A DNA stretch of 64,000 bases from Gammaproteobacteria bacterium (GCA_026709505.1 JAPOSW010000106.1:1-64000), one strand, 5' to 3'. Positions 51,068-62,240 are shown, counted from the first letter of the stretch. Program-made: numbers and translations. Notes: generated from the letters alone by a model not told the origin.

Positions 51068-51652
51068 TCATTCCATAGGCCCTTCAAGTTGTTCGGCAAG
51101 TAGATCAAACAGTCTTATCAGGGGCAAGCCCAGTATGGAATTCGGATCATCGGACTTCACTTGTTTCAAAAGAGCAATGCCGGGACCTTCAATTCTGAGA
51201 CTGCCACAAATATCAAATGGCTGTTCTCGGTCAACATAGGATTCGATTGCTTGCGGGCTTAATTTGCGATATGCAACTTCGCAGGTTTCATGGACAACAC
51301 TGCAATTCTGGGTCCGGGTGTTCAGCAAGGCTAGACCACAATGTAAAAGGACGATTGAATCAGAGGCCTGAGTCAGCTGATCAATAGCCTCGTTCCGGTC
51401 GCGCGGCTTGACAAAAATTTGACCTTCGCATTCTGCGATTTGGTCAGATCCGATAATCAGGCTGTTCTTCTGATGGGAAAGGGTTTCTGCTTTTGTTCTG
51501 GCAAGTCTTTGAACGAGTTCAGTGACTGATTCACCCTCAAGGGGACTCTCGTCGATGGCAGGCGCTTGCCAGGTGAACGCAAGGCCTGCTTTGACTAGTA
51601 TCTCGCGTCTATAGGGAGATGATGAAGCCAATATAATTTGTTGGGAAGCCAT
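51068..51652 (-). CDS. maf: Maf-like nucleoside triphosphate pyrophosphatase
   Basis: IILASSSPYRREILVKAGLAFTWQAPAIDES; LIIGSDQIAECEG; DPNSILGLPLIRLFDLL. Confidence 0.93.
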   Translation of the reverse strand: MASQQIILASSSPYRREILVKAGLAFTWQAPAIDESPLEGESVTELVQRLARTKAETLSHQKNSLIIGSDQIAECEGQIFVKPRDRNEAIDQLTQASDSIVLLHCGLALLNTRTQNCSVVHETCEVAYRKLSPQAIESYVDREQPFDICGSLRIEGPGIALLKQVKSDDPNSILGLPLIRLFDLLAEQLEGPME

Positions 51653-51932
51653 GGTGAATTTTTGGATTGATGGTATTTGGCCTGTCAGAGGAAAAGTCTT
51701 GCGGCATGCTGTCTGAAGGTTCACAGGCGAATTAGGCCTGCTCTTGCCCTGATCTTGGATTCGGTGCCATTCATGAAGTTGAAAACACTTGGAACGCCCC
51801 CATTTTCATCCTGAATGTACGGGTATTCATGATGTATACAGTCACGAGCCCAAAGGTATAATTCTATATTTGAAAGTCGTGTTTCGTAGTATACTTCAAG
51901 ATGCATATTTGATGATTTTAGGGAGTTGATGA

Positions 51933-52259
51933 ATGTCAGTAACTTTGACATCGGCAGCCGCCAATCGAATCAGTAATCACTTGCGGTCGCGAGGCCATGG
52001 CGAGGGACTGCGAGTATCTGTAAAGAAATCAGGTTGTTCCGGTTATGCCTATGAACTGGACTATGCTGAAGAGATCGAAGCTTCAGATGCCGTATTCGAA
52101 AGTCATGGCGTGAAGGTCATCGTAAAGCCTGACCATTTAGCCTACCTGGACGGCATGGAACTTGATTATGTTGAAGATGGTTTATCTTCCTCCTTTCACT
52201 TCAAAAACCCCAATGTGACGGAGCAGTGCGGCTGCGGAGAAAGCTTCACAGTCAATTGA
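51933..52259 (+). CDS. iscA: IscA/HesB-type iron-sulfur cluster assembly protein
   Basis: VTLTSAAANRISNHL; VKKSGCSGYAYELDYA; NPNVTEQCGCGESF. Confidence 0.9.
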   Translation: MSVTLTSAAANRISNHLRSRGHGEGLRVSVKKSGCSGYAYELDYAEEIEASDAVFESHGVKVIVKPDHLAYLDGMELDYVEDGLSSSFHFKNPNVTEQCGCGESFTVN

Positions 52260-52369
52260 CGATATCCTCTCCTTCAGGGAATTCCTTGTCTGTTCACGGG
52301 AATCAACGTTAGTGCGGCACTAATCATCCGCCCCTTGAGGGTGATTTTCCTTTCATCCGAGTTATTCTC

Positions 52370-53728
52370 ATGACTTCAGTCAGTGTCGACATGCCCGAAT
52401 TGCTTTCAGGAAGGCAATCCAGTGCAGCGGCCATTGCCATGGGCTGCAAGGTCAATGCCTTTGAATCCGAGCATATCGCATCCGGTCTGGAAGCGAGGGG
52501 CTTCAAGCGGACCTCTGCTAATGAAACCGCTGACTTGTTTGTGATCAATACCTGTACGGTAACTGCTGAAGCAGACCGTCAGGCCCGGCAATTGATTCGT
52601 CGGACCATCCGCAATAACCCTGATGCCAAAGTTGTGGTGACAGGATGTTATGCGGAAATAGCTCCAGAGGCTTGTGCAGCCATTCCCGGAGTTGATCTGG
52701 TAGTCGGAAATAGCCGTAAACTGCAAATTCCGGAGTTGGTCAAAAATCTGACCAAGGTGGAAGAGTCGCCACGGATTCAACTTGAGGATATTGACAAGCA
52801 AATCAGCCTCCCTGATCAACTGCTGGACGGGTATGAAGAAAAAACCCGTGCTTTCATTCAGGTTCAACAAGGATGCGATCAGGGTTGTACATTCTGCATT
52901 ATCCATAAGGCACGTGGCCCGAACCGGTCGTTTTCCATGCCGATGATCAAGCGGCAGTGTCACAAGCTTATCGAGAATGGATACAGGGAAATTGTGCTTT
53001 GCGGAGTGGATATTGGCTCTTACGGGTCGGATCTGGAGCATGGCTGTGATTTGAGTGGCTTGATCAGCCAGATTCTTGAAATCGAAGGAGATTATCGAAT
53101 TCGACTGAGTTCAATTGATCCGGCACATATAACAGGCCAGCTGATTGATCTCATGGCTTCGGAAGATCGTATCTGTCGTCATTTGCACTTATCGATGCAG
53201 AGCGGCAATACCCTGATTCTCAAGAGAATGAAGCGAAGGGCCACTCGAGAAGTGCTTTATGAGCGTGTTCAGGCATTGCGGAAAAGGCTGCCGGAACTCG
53301 TATTGAGTGCTGATGTCCTGGTGGGCTTTCCAACCGAGACCGACGAGCATTTTGCGGACACCATCAGGGCGATTGATGAATTGGAAATCGCCTACCCGCA
53401 CGTGTTCAGTTACTCGCCACGAGAGGGAACGCCGGCATCACGGATTCCCTCTCAGGTGTCGAAAGAGATCAAGAAAACACGCGCCAGAATTGCTCGCGAT
53501 CAAGGTGCAGTGGTGTGGGGCAGGTTGGCAAAACAGCTGGTTGGACGAGTTGAACGCGTACTGATTGAAAACAAGATGGATTCACAGGAGCCGGGTCGGT
53601 CACTGGGCAGGATGTCCAATTATTATCCCGTGCTGTGCAGGGATGCCCCTGGGGCAGGAACATGGCAGGATATTCGGATTACCGGTATTCTTGATGGGCA
53701 TCTTGAAGGTGTTGCAAGCAAAGCTTGA
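52370..53728 (+). CDS. mtaB: tRNA methylthiotransferase, MtaB-type radical SAM
   Basis: MGCKVNAFESEHIASGLEARGF; VQQGCDQGCTFCIIHKARGPNRS; LSADVLVGFPTETDEHF. Confidence 0.9.
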   Translation: MTSVSVDMPELLSGRQSSAAAIAMGCKVNAFESEHIASGLEARGFKRTSANETADLFVINTCTVTAEADRQARQLIRRTIRNNPDAKVVVTGCYAEIAPEACAAIPGVDLVVGNSRKLQIPELVKNLTKVEESPRIQLEDIDKQISLPDQLLDGYEEKTRAFIQVQQGCDQGCTFCIIHKARGPNRSFSMPMIKRQCHKLIENGYREIVLCGVDIGSYGSDLEHGCDLSGLISQILEIEGDYRIRLSSIDPAHITGQLIDLMASEDRICRHLHLSMQSGNTLILKRMKRRATREVLYERVQALRKRLPELVLSADVLVGFPTETDEHFADTIRAIDELEIAYPHVFSYSPREGTPASRIPSQVSKEIKKTRARIARDQGAVVWGRLAKQLVGRVERVLIENKMDSQEPGRSLGRMSNYYPVLCRDAPGAGTWQDIRITGILDGHLEGVASKA

Positions 53729-53854
53729 CCGCATTCGATTTTTGCGTTTTTTATCCTTAGGCGCTTTTTTAAGTCGTTATACTATCTGTTTTTCCGGCGG
53801 GCATAATGCTTGCCAGTTACAGGCATATGTTCATTCATTATTTGAGGGTTTTCA

Positions 53855-55585
53855 GTGAGACTTACTGGTGCTGATATTGTCGTCAATTGCCTGAAAGATG
53901 AGGGCGTCGAATATATATTCGGCTATCCTGGCGGTGCGGCATTGCATATCTACGACGCAATCTATAACCAGGGTGCGGTTAAGCATATTCTGGTTCGTCA
54001 TGAACAAGGTGCTACACATGCGGCTGACGGCTATGCGAGAGCGACGGGTAAACCGGGTGTGGTGCTGGTGACTTCAGGCCCGGGAGTTACCAATACGGTA
54101 ACCGGTCTTGCTACTGCTCATATGGATTCCATTCCCATGGTAGTAATCACCGGACAGGTTCCCTCGGGCTTGATTGGCGATGATGCGTTTCAGGAAGTCG
54201 ATACGGTTGGCGTTACGAGGCCCTGCGTCAAGCACAATTTTCTGGTCAAGGATGTCAAAAAGATTGCCGAGACCATAAAGAAGGCCTTCTATATTGCGAT
54301 GACTGGAAGGCCCGGGCCTGTTGTCGTCGACATTCCCAAAGACATCTCTGCGGAGACCGCGGAATACCACTATCCCAGAAAGATCGAAATGCGCTCCTAT
54401 CAGCCTCGGACACGCGGTCACGGCAAAATGATCAAAAAATCCGTGGAATTGCTGCTCAGTGCAAAACAGCCGATTATCTATACCGGAGGCGGGGCGATAC
54501 TGGCAGAAGCCGAAGTGCCTCTGACAAGACTGGTGGACAAGCTTGGATATCCATCGACCAGCACGCTGATGGGGCTTGGCGCGATTCCGGCCAGGCATCC
54601 GACCTTCCTTGGCATGCTTGGCATGCACGGTACCTATGAATCAAATATGGCGATGTATCACTGCGATGTGATGTTGGCTGTCGGGGCACGGTTTGATGAC
54701 CGGGTAACGGGTGATCTTGACAAGTTTGCCCCGAATGCGCGAATCATTCATATCGATATCGACCCTTCTTCAATAGGCAAGAATGTTTCAGTGGAAGTGC
54801 CGATCGTCGGGGACTGCAAGTCTGTTCTGGAAGACATGCTAGAGTTGCTTGAAGGGGTTTCCGATTCCATACATCGTTCAGCGGTTGATGACTGGTGGGA
54901 GACGATCAAGGGATGGAAGAGGGTTGATTCATTGCAGTACGACATGAGTGATACGGTAATCAAGCCGCAGTATGTCATTCAAAAACTGTTTGAGATTACC
55001 AAGGGAGATGCTTACGTCACTTCGGATGTTGGCCAACACCAGATGTGGGCGGCTCAATATTACCAGTTTCAAAAACCAAGACGCTGGATAAATTCTGGCG
55101 GCCTTGGCACGATGGGGTTTGGATTGCCTGCGGCGATGGGAGTCCAGCTAGGGTTTCCGGATGATCTGGTCGTTTGCGTGACCGGCGATGCCAGTATACA
55201 GATGTGTCTGCAGGAACTGTCAACTTGCCTTCAGTACAACTTGCCGATCAAGGTTTTAAACCTGAATAACCAGTATATGGGTATGGTGCGACAATGGCAG
55301 GAGTTCTTCTACGATCGTAGATATTCACATTCATACATGGATGCCTTGCCGGATTTCGTGAAACTCTCGGAAAGCTATGGGCATGTTGGCATTCGGGTTG
55401 ACAGTCCCAAGGAGGTAGAGAGCGCAATACAGGAAGCAATCAGCATGAAGGACCGATTGGTGTTCATCGATGTGATCACCGACCCCGAAGAGAATGTCTA
55501 CCCCATGATTGCGGCAGGCAAGGGCCATAATGAAATACATCTCAAGCCTTCCAGGGGCGAAATTGAAAATCGGGAGCTAGCCTGA
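53855..55585 (+). CDS. ilvB: Acetolactate synthase large subunit (GTG start)
   Basis: TGADIVVNCLKDEGVEYIFGYPGGAALHIYDAI; VTGDASIQMCLQELSTCLQYNLPIKVLNLNN. Confidence 0.96.
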   Translation: MRLTGADIVVNCLKDEGVEYIFGYPGGAALHIYDAIYNQGAVKHILVRHEQGATHAADGYARATGKPGVVLVTSGPGVTNTVTGLATAHMDSIPMVVITGQVPSGLIGDDAFQEVDTVGVTRPCVKHNFLVKDVKKIAETIKKAFYIAMTGRPGPVVVDIPKDISAETAEYHYPRKIEMRSYQPRTRGHGKMIKKSVELLLSAKQPIIYTGGGAILAEAEVPLTRLVDKLGYPSTSTLMGLGAIPARHPTFLGMLGMHGTYESNMAMYHCDVMLAVGARFDDRVTGDLDKFAPNARIIHIDIDPSSIGKNVSVEVPIVGDCKSVLEDMLELLEGVSDSIHRSAVDDWWETIKGWKRVDSLQYDMSDTVIKPQYVIQKLFEITKGDAYVTSDVGQHQMWAAQYYQFQKPRRWINSGGLGTMGFGLPAAMGVQLGFPDDLVVCVTGDASIQMCLQELSTCLQYNLPIKVLNLNNQYMGMVRQWQEFFYDRRYSHSYMDALPDFVKLSESYGHVGIRVDSPKEVESAIQEAISMKDRLVFIDVITDPEENVYPMIAAGKGHNEIHLKPSRGEIENRELA

Positions 55586-56079
55586 TGAAACGGATTATTT
55601 CGCTGTTGCTTGAGCACGAACCCGGGGCGCTTGCACGGGTTGCCGGGCTATTCACTGCCCGGGGGTATAACATTGAATCATTGACTGTAGCACCGACAGA
55701 AGACCCCTCTCTTGCGCGAATGACCATTGTTACCACAGGATCGGACGCTATCATAGAACAGATTACCAAACAGCTTAACAAGCTGGTCGATGTCGTCAAG
55801 TTACGAACCATGTCTGACGGTCGATATCTTGGCAGGGAATTGATGCTGGTCAAGGTCGTAGCGGGCACTCCAGACCAGAGAAATGACATGCAGCGTCTGG
55901 TCAGCATATTTCGGGGGCGTATAATCGATGTAACGGATGCAACTTACACGATTGAAATGACGGGGAATTCGGATAAAGCCGATGCCTTCCTGCTGGCATT
56001 GAATGATGTTGAATTGATCGAGGTTGTCCGCTCGGGAATTCTGGGAATAGGCAGAGGCAAGCACATTCTGCGAGTTTGA
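55585..56079 (+). CDS. ilvH: Acetolactate synthase small subunit
   Basis: MKRIISLLLEHEPGALARVAGLFTARGYNIESLTVAPTEDPSLARMTIVT. Confidence 0.96.
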   Translation: MKRIISLLLEHEPGALARVAGLFTARGYNIESLTVAPTEDPSLARMTIVTTGSDAIIEQITKQLNKLVDVVKLRTMSDGRYLGRELMLVKVVAGTPDQRNDMQRLVSIFRGRIIDVTDATYTIEMTGNSDKADAFLLALNDVELIEVVRSGILGIGRGKHILRV

Positions 56080-56204
56080 GCAGTCCATTATCAAAATATG
56101 GGTTTTCTGGATAAGGGGATTTTCCATTCGGCGACTTCAGCATAAACGAGATAAATGCCCGTCGGTGGGCGGCATTCTGAAATAACAATCACGGGAAATT
56201 GGAA

Positions 56205-57218
56205 ATGAAAGTTTTTTATGAGGGCGATGCAGACCTGAGCAATGTTCTGGGAAAAAGAATCGTCATTATTGGATACGGCTCGCAAGGTCATGCACATGCG
56301 AACAACCTGAAGGACAATGGTGCAGATGTTGTAGTTGGCCTGCGTGAGGGATCTTCTTCCTGGACCAAGGCCGAGCAAGCGGGATTGGCGGTAGCAGAGA
56401 TTAAGCAGGCCGTATCGGAAGCCGACGTCATCATGATGCTCTGCCCCGATGAATTGATGGGCGGCATTTATTCGGATATTGAGGAACTGATCAAGGATGG
56501 TGCAACTCTGGCATTTGCCCATGGGTTCAACATACATTTCGAATACATTCGACCACGGAATGATCTCGATGTCATCATGATCGCGCCGAAAGGCCCGGGG
56601 CATCTGGTTCGATCCACTTTTGAAAAAGGCGCTGGTGTGCCATGCCTGATTGCGATACAGCAGGATGCGACCGGGAATGCCCATGCCATGGCTCTTGCCT
56701 ATGCATCAGCCATTGGTGGCGGTCGCGCCGGGATTATTGAAACCACATTCAGGGAAGAGACCGAAACCGATCTGTTCGGAGAGCAGGCGGTTCTCTGCGG
56801 CGGTGCAACTTCGCTGGTTCAGGCAGGGTTTGAGACTCTGGTTGAAGCAGGCTATGCACCGGAAATGGCATATTTTGAGTGCCTGCACGAACTCAAGCTA
56901 ATCGTTGACCTGATGTATGAGGGTGGTATAGCGGATATGCGCTATTCGATTTCGAATACGGCAGAATTCGGCGACCTGACCCGCGGCCCGCGGATTGTCA
57001 ATGAGCAGACCAAGGCAGAAATGAAGAAAATTCTGGCGGAGATTCAGTCCGGCGAGTTTGCCCGCGAATGGATGGATGAGAACGCACAAGGCGGAAAGCG
57101 CTTTCCGGAATTGCGTCATCGGGGACGGCAGCATCCGATAGAGGAAGTGGGCGAAAAGCTGCGTTCCATGATGGCCTGGATTTCAGACAACAAGGTCATC
57201 GATAAGTCAAAAAACTGA
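56205..57218 (+). CDS. ilvC: Ketol-acid reductoisomerase
   Basis: [39 protein letters not shown]. Confidence 0.97.
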   Translation: MKVFYEGDADLSNVLGKRIVIIGYGSQGHAHANNLKDNGADVVVGLREGSSSWTKAEQAGLAVAEIKQAVSEADVIMMLCPDELMGGIYSDIEELIKDGATLAFAHGFNIHFEYIRPRNDLDVIMIAPKGPGHLVRSTFEKGAGVPCLIAIQQDATGNAHAMALAYASAIGGGRAGIIETTFREETETDLFGEQAVLCGGATSLVQAGFETLVEAGYAPEMAYFECLHELKLIVDLMYEGGIADMRYSISNTAEFGDLTRGPRIVNEQTKAEMKKILAEIQSGEFAREWMDENAQGGKRFPELRHRGRQHPIEEVGEKLRSMMAWISDNKVIDKSKN

Positions 57219-57314
57219 TTGCCACAATGACTTGAGAACCTGTTCGTCATTGTTGATTGACGACCTGCAAAATGTGCGGGCTTTGCAATTCCCGCTGATT
57301 GTCAAGCGCATCTG

Positions 57315-57965
57315 ATGAATCAGCGAGATTATCCAGTTATCGCCAGGGAAGGGTGGACTCATGTCACCCTCGTCTTGTTTGCCAGTCTGGCAGCGACCTA
57401 CTTTTTTGGCCTTGCATCGTTTCCGGTCTGGCTGCTGGCGGTTTTCGTCATTCAGTTCTTTAGGGATCCACGCCGAATAATTACCGTTGAAAAAGGCGCG
57501 ATCGTTTCTCCGGCCAGTGGGAAGATCGTGTCAATATGCGAGACTGTCAACCCTTATCGGGATGGGGATTCGGTATTCATGATTAGCGTATTCATGAATA
57601 TATTCTCCGTTCATTCAAACCTGATTCCGGTTGCGGGCAAGGTGGTCGATTATTGGTATTGTCCCGGACATTATGTTAATGCGTCTCTTGACAAGTCATC
57701 CCAGGAGAATGAGCGAGCCGCACTCCATATCAGAACCAATGACAAGCATGATGTGTTTTGTGTGCAGATTGCCGGGTTGATCGCCAGAAGAATAGTCTGT
57801 CATGTCAAGCCCGGAGATCTGGTACGGATCGGCCAGCGCTATGGCTTCATTCGTTTTGGATCAAGGGTGGATTTGTATATCCCGAAAACCAGTTCCATCA
57901 TGGTCAAGCTTGGTCAAAAAGTCCACTCAGGGAATGATATAATTGGATTTTTGCCTGTAAAATGA
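57315..57965 (+). CDS. psd: Phosphatidylserine decarboxylase family protein
   Basis: FFRDPRRIITVEKGAIVSPASGKIVSI; FMNIFSVHSNLIPVAGKV; RFGSRVDLYIP. Confidence 0.92.
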   Translation: MNQRDYPVIAREGWTHVTLVLFASLAATYFFGLASFPVWLLAVFVIQFFRDPRRIITVEKGAIVSPASGKIVSICETVNPYRDGDSVFMISVFMNIFSVHSNLIPVAGKVVDYWYCPGHYVNASLDKSSQENERAALHIRTNDKHDVFCVQIAGLIARRIVCHVKPGDLVRIGQRYGFIRFGSRVDLYIPKTSSIMVKLGQKVHSGNDIIGFLPVK

Positions 57966-57993
57966 TTGACCTATTCGGTTGATTTAAAGCAAA

Positions 57994-58827
57994 ATGCCTG
58001 AACCAAGGATTTCCGGTCCTCGAAAGGGAATTTACTTCCTGCCGAGCCTGTTTACCACGGTCGGCTTGTTTTTTGGTTTTTATGCCATCATTCAAGCCAC
58101 CTTGGGTCATTATGCCCAGGCTTCCATTGCCATTCTGATAGCCATGATCATGGATGGTTTTGATGGCCGTGTTGCGCGTTGGACAAACACAACGAGCGAC
58201 TTCGGCAAGGAATATGACAGTCTGGTTGACGTCATTTCCTTTGGAGTGGCGCCGGGCATGCTGATCTACTTCTGGTCCCTGCAATACCTCGGAAAAGCGG
58301 GGTGGTTGATCAGTTTTGCGTTTACAGCTGCAACAGCGCTCCGTCTAGCGCGCTTCAATACGATAACTTCCAAGGAGAATAGGTATTTCTTTGGACTGGC
58401 TTGTCCGCCTGCCGCGGCTTTTGTTGCCTTCTGGGTCTGGAATTTTCATGATGCCGGATTTGCCGGTTCCGAGCTGATTGGACTGAGTGCCTTGATAACA
58501 TTCCTGATGTCCATGCTCATGGTGAGCAGAATCAAGTATCGAAGTTTCAAGGATCTTGATCCCAAAAACCGTATTCCATTCATTCTTCTGCTGGCGATTG
58601 TTGGAACGATTGCACTAATATCCTTTGACCCGCCGCTGGTGTTGTTTGTAATGGCTTTGGCTTACGTATTATCGGGTCCTGTGATGTTTGTGATTGGCAG
58701 GTTCAAGGGTGTTGAACAGTCTAATGTTTTTCTGGATGAAGATGAACTCGATCCGGAAGACGGTACAGAGAATGATTCAAGTAATGTCAAGGTGCTGGGG
58801 ACAAAGAACAATTCAAAATCCAGGTAG
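57994..58827 (+). CDS. pssA: CDP-diacylglycerol--serine O-phosphatidyltransferase
   Basis: LPSLFTTVGLFFGFYAII; CDP-alcohol motif MDGFDGRVARWTNTTSDFGKEYDSLVDVISFG. Confidence 0.94.
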   Translation: MPEPRISGPRKGIYFLPSLFTTVGLFFGFYAIIQATLGHYAQASIAILIAMIMDGFDGRVARWTNTTSDFGKEYDSLVDVISFGVAPGMLIYFWSLQYLGKAGWLISFAFTAATALRLARFNTITSKENRYFFGLACPPAAAFVAFWVWNFHDAGFAGSELIGLSALITFLMSMLMVSRIKYRSFKDLDPKNRIPFILLLAIVGTIALISFDPPLVLFVMALAYVLSGPVMFVIGRFKGVEQSNVFLDEDELDPEDGTENDSSNVKVLGTKNNSKSR

Positions 58828-59067
58828 AAGAGCAAATATCAACATGCCAAATCCAGGGTCAAGTGAAACTGAATTTTCCAGTCGAGACCCGGAATAATTT
58901 TATGCGATCCGTCAACAGCCCGTTGAAGGAAATTCCGATTCCGGGCAGGCAGCAGTTCATTTTTGAACAGAATGGATTTTCAGCGTTGCCTGCAGTTCTT
59001 ATGTTCTGGTTAATGATCAATAAGCCGTTTAAGCTTGAAAAGGAATTCGGTGAAACATCGTAAAGGC

Positions 59068-60261
59068 ATGACTGAAACCCAAGAAAAGCTAAAGAGTCTT
59101 TTTCATCCGGGTGCCGGACGAATCCCGCCGCACCTGACCGGACGAAAGCAGGAGCAGGACTTTTTCCATGATTGTGTTGCTAGGTTACTGGATAGAACTT
59201 CCCCAGACCAGGATATGATCATTTATGGTCCACGCGGCAATGGCAAGACCGCAATGCTGCGCTATCTGCAGAAAGAGACGCTGGAAAAAACCGGCAAGAG
59301 GCTGGATATTGCATGGGTTACGCCACGCAAGTTGAAAACTGTGGATGAACTGGCCAGGGCCATCTCTGGAAAAGACCGGAAAATTCTGGAAAAGGTCAAG
59401 AGCCTGGGGCTATCTGCCAGTATAGGAATTGCCAGCCTCAATGCCGAACTGGATATATCGAGGGCAGCCGCGGTGACCGAAGACCTGCTGCAGGAAAAAA
59501 GCAGGAAAACCCCTCTTGTCCTCATTATGGACGAGGCGCACAACTTGACCCCCGACATGGCAGGAATCCTGCTGGATGCCAGCCAGAATGTGCGAGGGGA
59601 AGGCTGTCCGTTCTTTCTGGTCATGGCGGGAACCCCCAACCTCGAGACGACGCTGCAACGGTCCAGTGCAACCTTTTGGGACAAAAGCAATGTATTCCCA
59701 TTGGGTCGTCTTTCCGTGGAAGATGCCAGGCAAGCACTGACCATACCTCTGAATTCTTGTCAGGTTGCTTGTGCACAAGAAGTTGCTGAAGAAATAGCCT
59801 TGCGTGCCTACAGCTATCCCTACTTCATACAAATATGGGGAGACTGCATTGCCAGCCAGCTTGTTGCAGCCGGGTCACGAGAATTGACAATGGATATTGT
59901 TCTTGAGGCTGAGCATACTGCGATTGCCAAATGCACGACTGTTTATCGACAACGCTACAATGAACTGAACAAAATCGGCTTGATTGCTTTGGCTACCGAT
60001 ATCGCCATTGCTTTTGATGAATTTTCTGATCAATACATGCCGGTGCAGGAATTGGAAAAGCTGGTTAGGTTGTCTTTTCAGCAACAGGGGTTACCAGTTA
60101 CTCATGAAGCAGTGCAAGGGGATCTCCAGAAGTTATCGCATATCGGTTACATATGGGAGATTGCTGTTTCTAGTGAAGTGGAAGGAGAAGATCCTATGCT
60201 TTGTTATGAACCCGGCATTCCAAGTCTGATGAGATTTGTCAGAAGACAAGCGCCACCATGA
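59068..60261 (+). CDS. AAA ATPase, function unknown
   Basis: LTGRKQEQDFFHDCVARLL; IIYGPRGNGKTAMLRYL; LVLIMDEAHNL; FFLVMAGTPNLE. Confidence 0.9.
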   Translation: MTETQEKLKSLFHPGAGRIPPHLTGRKQEQDFFHDCVARLLDRTSPDQDMIIYGPRGNGKTAMLRYLQKETLEKTGKRLDIAWVTPRKLKTVDELARAISGKDRKILEKVKSLGLSASIGIASLNAELDISRAAAVTEDLLQEKSRKTPLVLIMDEAHNLTPDMAGILLDASQNVRGEGCPFFLVMAGTPNLETTLQRSSATFWDKSNVFPLGRLSVEDARQALTIPLNSCQVACAQEVAEEIALRAYSYPYFIQIWGDCIASQLVAAGSRELTMDIVLEAEHTAIAKCTTVYRQRYNELNKIGLIALATDIAIAFDEFSDQYMPVQELEKLVRLSFQQQGLPVTHEAVQGDLQKLSHIGYIWEIAVSSEVEGEDPMLCYEPGIPSLMRFVRRQAPP

Positions 60262-60514
60262 TCCTGCAGGGAAGCCCGGTCTGTGCTCTGAAGAATACAG
60301 GACGATTATTGATCTGCATCTTGGCGAAATCACGTGTCGGTTAAGGTCCCGACTCCATTCCGGACTGCAGCATTGTTCAAATGCCAATCCGTGGCTACGC
60401 ACCATCAGGTAGCCAGTGAGGGTCGACAGATATGTGCTATCCTGATTTCCTGATAAAAAAACTGCAAAAAAATTGTAGTTGTAAATTCATTTCTGTTTGT
60501 ATAGACTTCGCTCT

Positions 60515-60604
60515 ATGCATTACACAAGTACAGCATTGACACTCTCCAACAAGATCGCTTCCAGCGAATACTTGCTGCTTCTACTGCGCCCAGCGGCGCA
60601 GTAA
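60515..60604 (+). promoter_or_regulatory. leuA leader peptide (leuL-like attenuator ORF)
   Basis: ATG ORF MHYTSTALTLSNKIASSEYLLLLLRPAAQ* with codons TTG CTG CTT CTA CTG; overlaps hairpin ACTGCGCC-CAGC-GGCGCAGT (60583..60602); 88 bp before leuA ATG. Confidence 0.8.
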
Positions 60605-60691
60605 TCTCCCACCACAGTTCAATTTGTCTTTTCTGGTTGGTTGCAAGCCAGCCGGAAACCACTTTTACATGCCTGTAGTCTGGGTAACGAA

Positions 60692-62239
60692 ATGAAAGAA
60701 AAACTTGTAATTTTTGATACTACCTTGCGTGATGGAGAACAGAGTCCGGGAGCTTCCATGACACAAGAGGAGAAAATACGAATAGCACGTCAACTTGAAA
60801 AAATGAAGGTGGACGTGATCGAAGCTGGATTCCCTGCGGCCAGTCCGGGAGACTTTGAGTCTGTCAATGCCATAGCCGGTCTAATCAAGGACAGTGTTGT
60901 CTGCGGTCTGGCTCGAGCAAATCCTGACGATGTCAGCAAGGCGGGCGAGGCCCTGAAAAAGTCCAATGCATCCAGAATCCATACCTTCATTGCGACCTCG
61001 CCTATCCATATGAAAAGCAAGCTTCGCATGTCCAGTGATCAGGTTGTAGAACATGCTGTCGCGGCGGTAACCCAGGCACGGCAATATACCGATAATGTCG
61101 AATTCTCGCCTGAAGATGCTGGGCGCTCGGAATTTGACTTCTTGTGCCGCATTATCGAGAAGGTCATCAATGCCGGCGCAACCACAATCAACATCCCTGA
61201 CACAGTCGGATATAACTTGCCCGGTCAGTTCGGAAGCTTGATTGAAAGGATGATCGAAGCCATCCCGAATTCGGACAAGGTCATATTCTCGGTTCATTGC
61301 CATAATGATCTGGGATTGGCAGTAGCCAATTCCCTGTCCGCTGTCATGGCTGGCGCCAGACAGGTCGAATGCACGATAAACGGCTTGGGCGAACGAGCTG
61401 GCAATGCCTCGCTGGAGGAGATTGTGATGGCTGTCCGAACCCGGCAGGATGAATTCAACTGCAATACCGGTATCGATACCACGCAGATTGTCCCTGCGAG
61501 TCGACTGGTTTCAAATATCACTGGATTCCCTGTGCAGCCGAACAAGGCAATCGTTGGCGCGAATGCATTTGCGCATGAGGCCGGCATTCATCAGGATGGG
61601 GTTATAAAGGCCCGTGAAACCTACGAAATCATGTCTGCGGAAGATGTCGGCTGGGGCTCAAACCGGATGGTTCTCGGAAAACACTCAGGACGGCATGCAT
61701 TTGTCGATCGGCTCAAGGACCTGGGGTTCGAGTTTTCAAGCAACGATGAAATGAATGATGCATTCCGTCGATTCAAGAAAATGGCGGATCGCAAGCATGA
61801 AATATTCGATGACGACCTTCAGGCTCTGGTCACGGAAACAGGCAATCGCGCCGAAAACGATCATTTCACCCTGAAACACCTGAAAACGAGTTCTGAGACC
61901 GGCACTGTACCATCATCAAGAGTGGTGATTGAGATGGACGACAATGAAGTCGCTTCAGAGCAATCAGGCAATGGTGCCGTTGATGCGACCTTCAAGGCGA
62001 TTGAAAAGGTATTGAATACCGACAGCACGCTTCAGCTGTTTTCCGTGAATAGCGTAACCAGCGGAAGTGATGCCCAGGGAGAGGTCAGCGTTCGCCTTGA
62101 AAAGAATGGCGAGATTTTCAACGGTCATGGTACAGACCTTGACATTGTTGTTGCTTCAGCAAGGGCCTACATAAATGCTGCCAACAAAATCTACAGTCAG
62201 GAAACGCGAATCCATCCTCAACGGGTTTCTGGAATATGA
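60692..62239 (+). CDS. leuA: 2-isopropylmalate synthase
   Basis: [59 protein letters not shown]. Confidence 0.96.
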   Translation: MKEKLVIFDTTLRDGEQSPGASMTQEEKIRIARQLEKMKVDVIEAGFPAASPGDFESVNAIAGLIKDSVVCGLARANPDDVSKAGEALKKSNASRIHTFIATSPIHMKSKLRMSSDQVVEHAVAAVTQARQYTDNVEFSPEDAGRSEFDFLCRIIEKVINAGATTINIPDTVGYNLPGQFGSLIERMIEAIPNSDKVIFSVHCHNDLGLAVANSLSAVMAGARQVECTINGLGERAGNASLEEIVMAVRTRQDEFNCNTGIDTTQIVPASRLVSNITGFPVQPNKAIVGANAFAHEAGIHQDGVIKARETYEIMSAEDVGWGSNRMVLGKHSGRHAFVDRLKDLGFEFSSNDEMNDAFRRFKKMADRKHEIFDDDLQALVTETGNRAENDHFTLKHLKTSSETGTVPSSRVVIEMDDNEVASEQSGNGAVDATFKAIEKVLNTDSTLQLFSVNSVTSGSDAQGEVSVRLEKNGEIFNGHGTDLDIVVASARAYINAANKIYSQETRIHPQRVSGI

Positions 62240-62240
62240 G

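Noticed and set aside
51721-51951. 76-aa minus-strand ORF between maf and iscA
   Set aside because: Lies across the iscA promoter/RBS region with no motif; probably spurious.
58828-59067. Looked for a pssA tail copy flanking the AAA ATPase at 59068 (both sides)
   Set aside because: No similarity to the pssA 3' end was visible, so this insertion does not support the duplication pattern.
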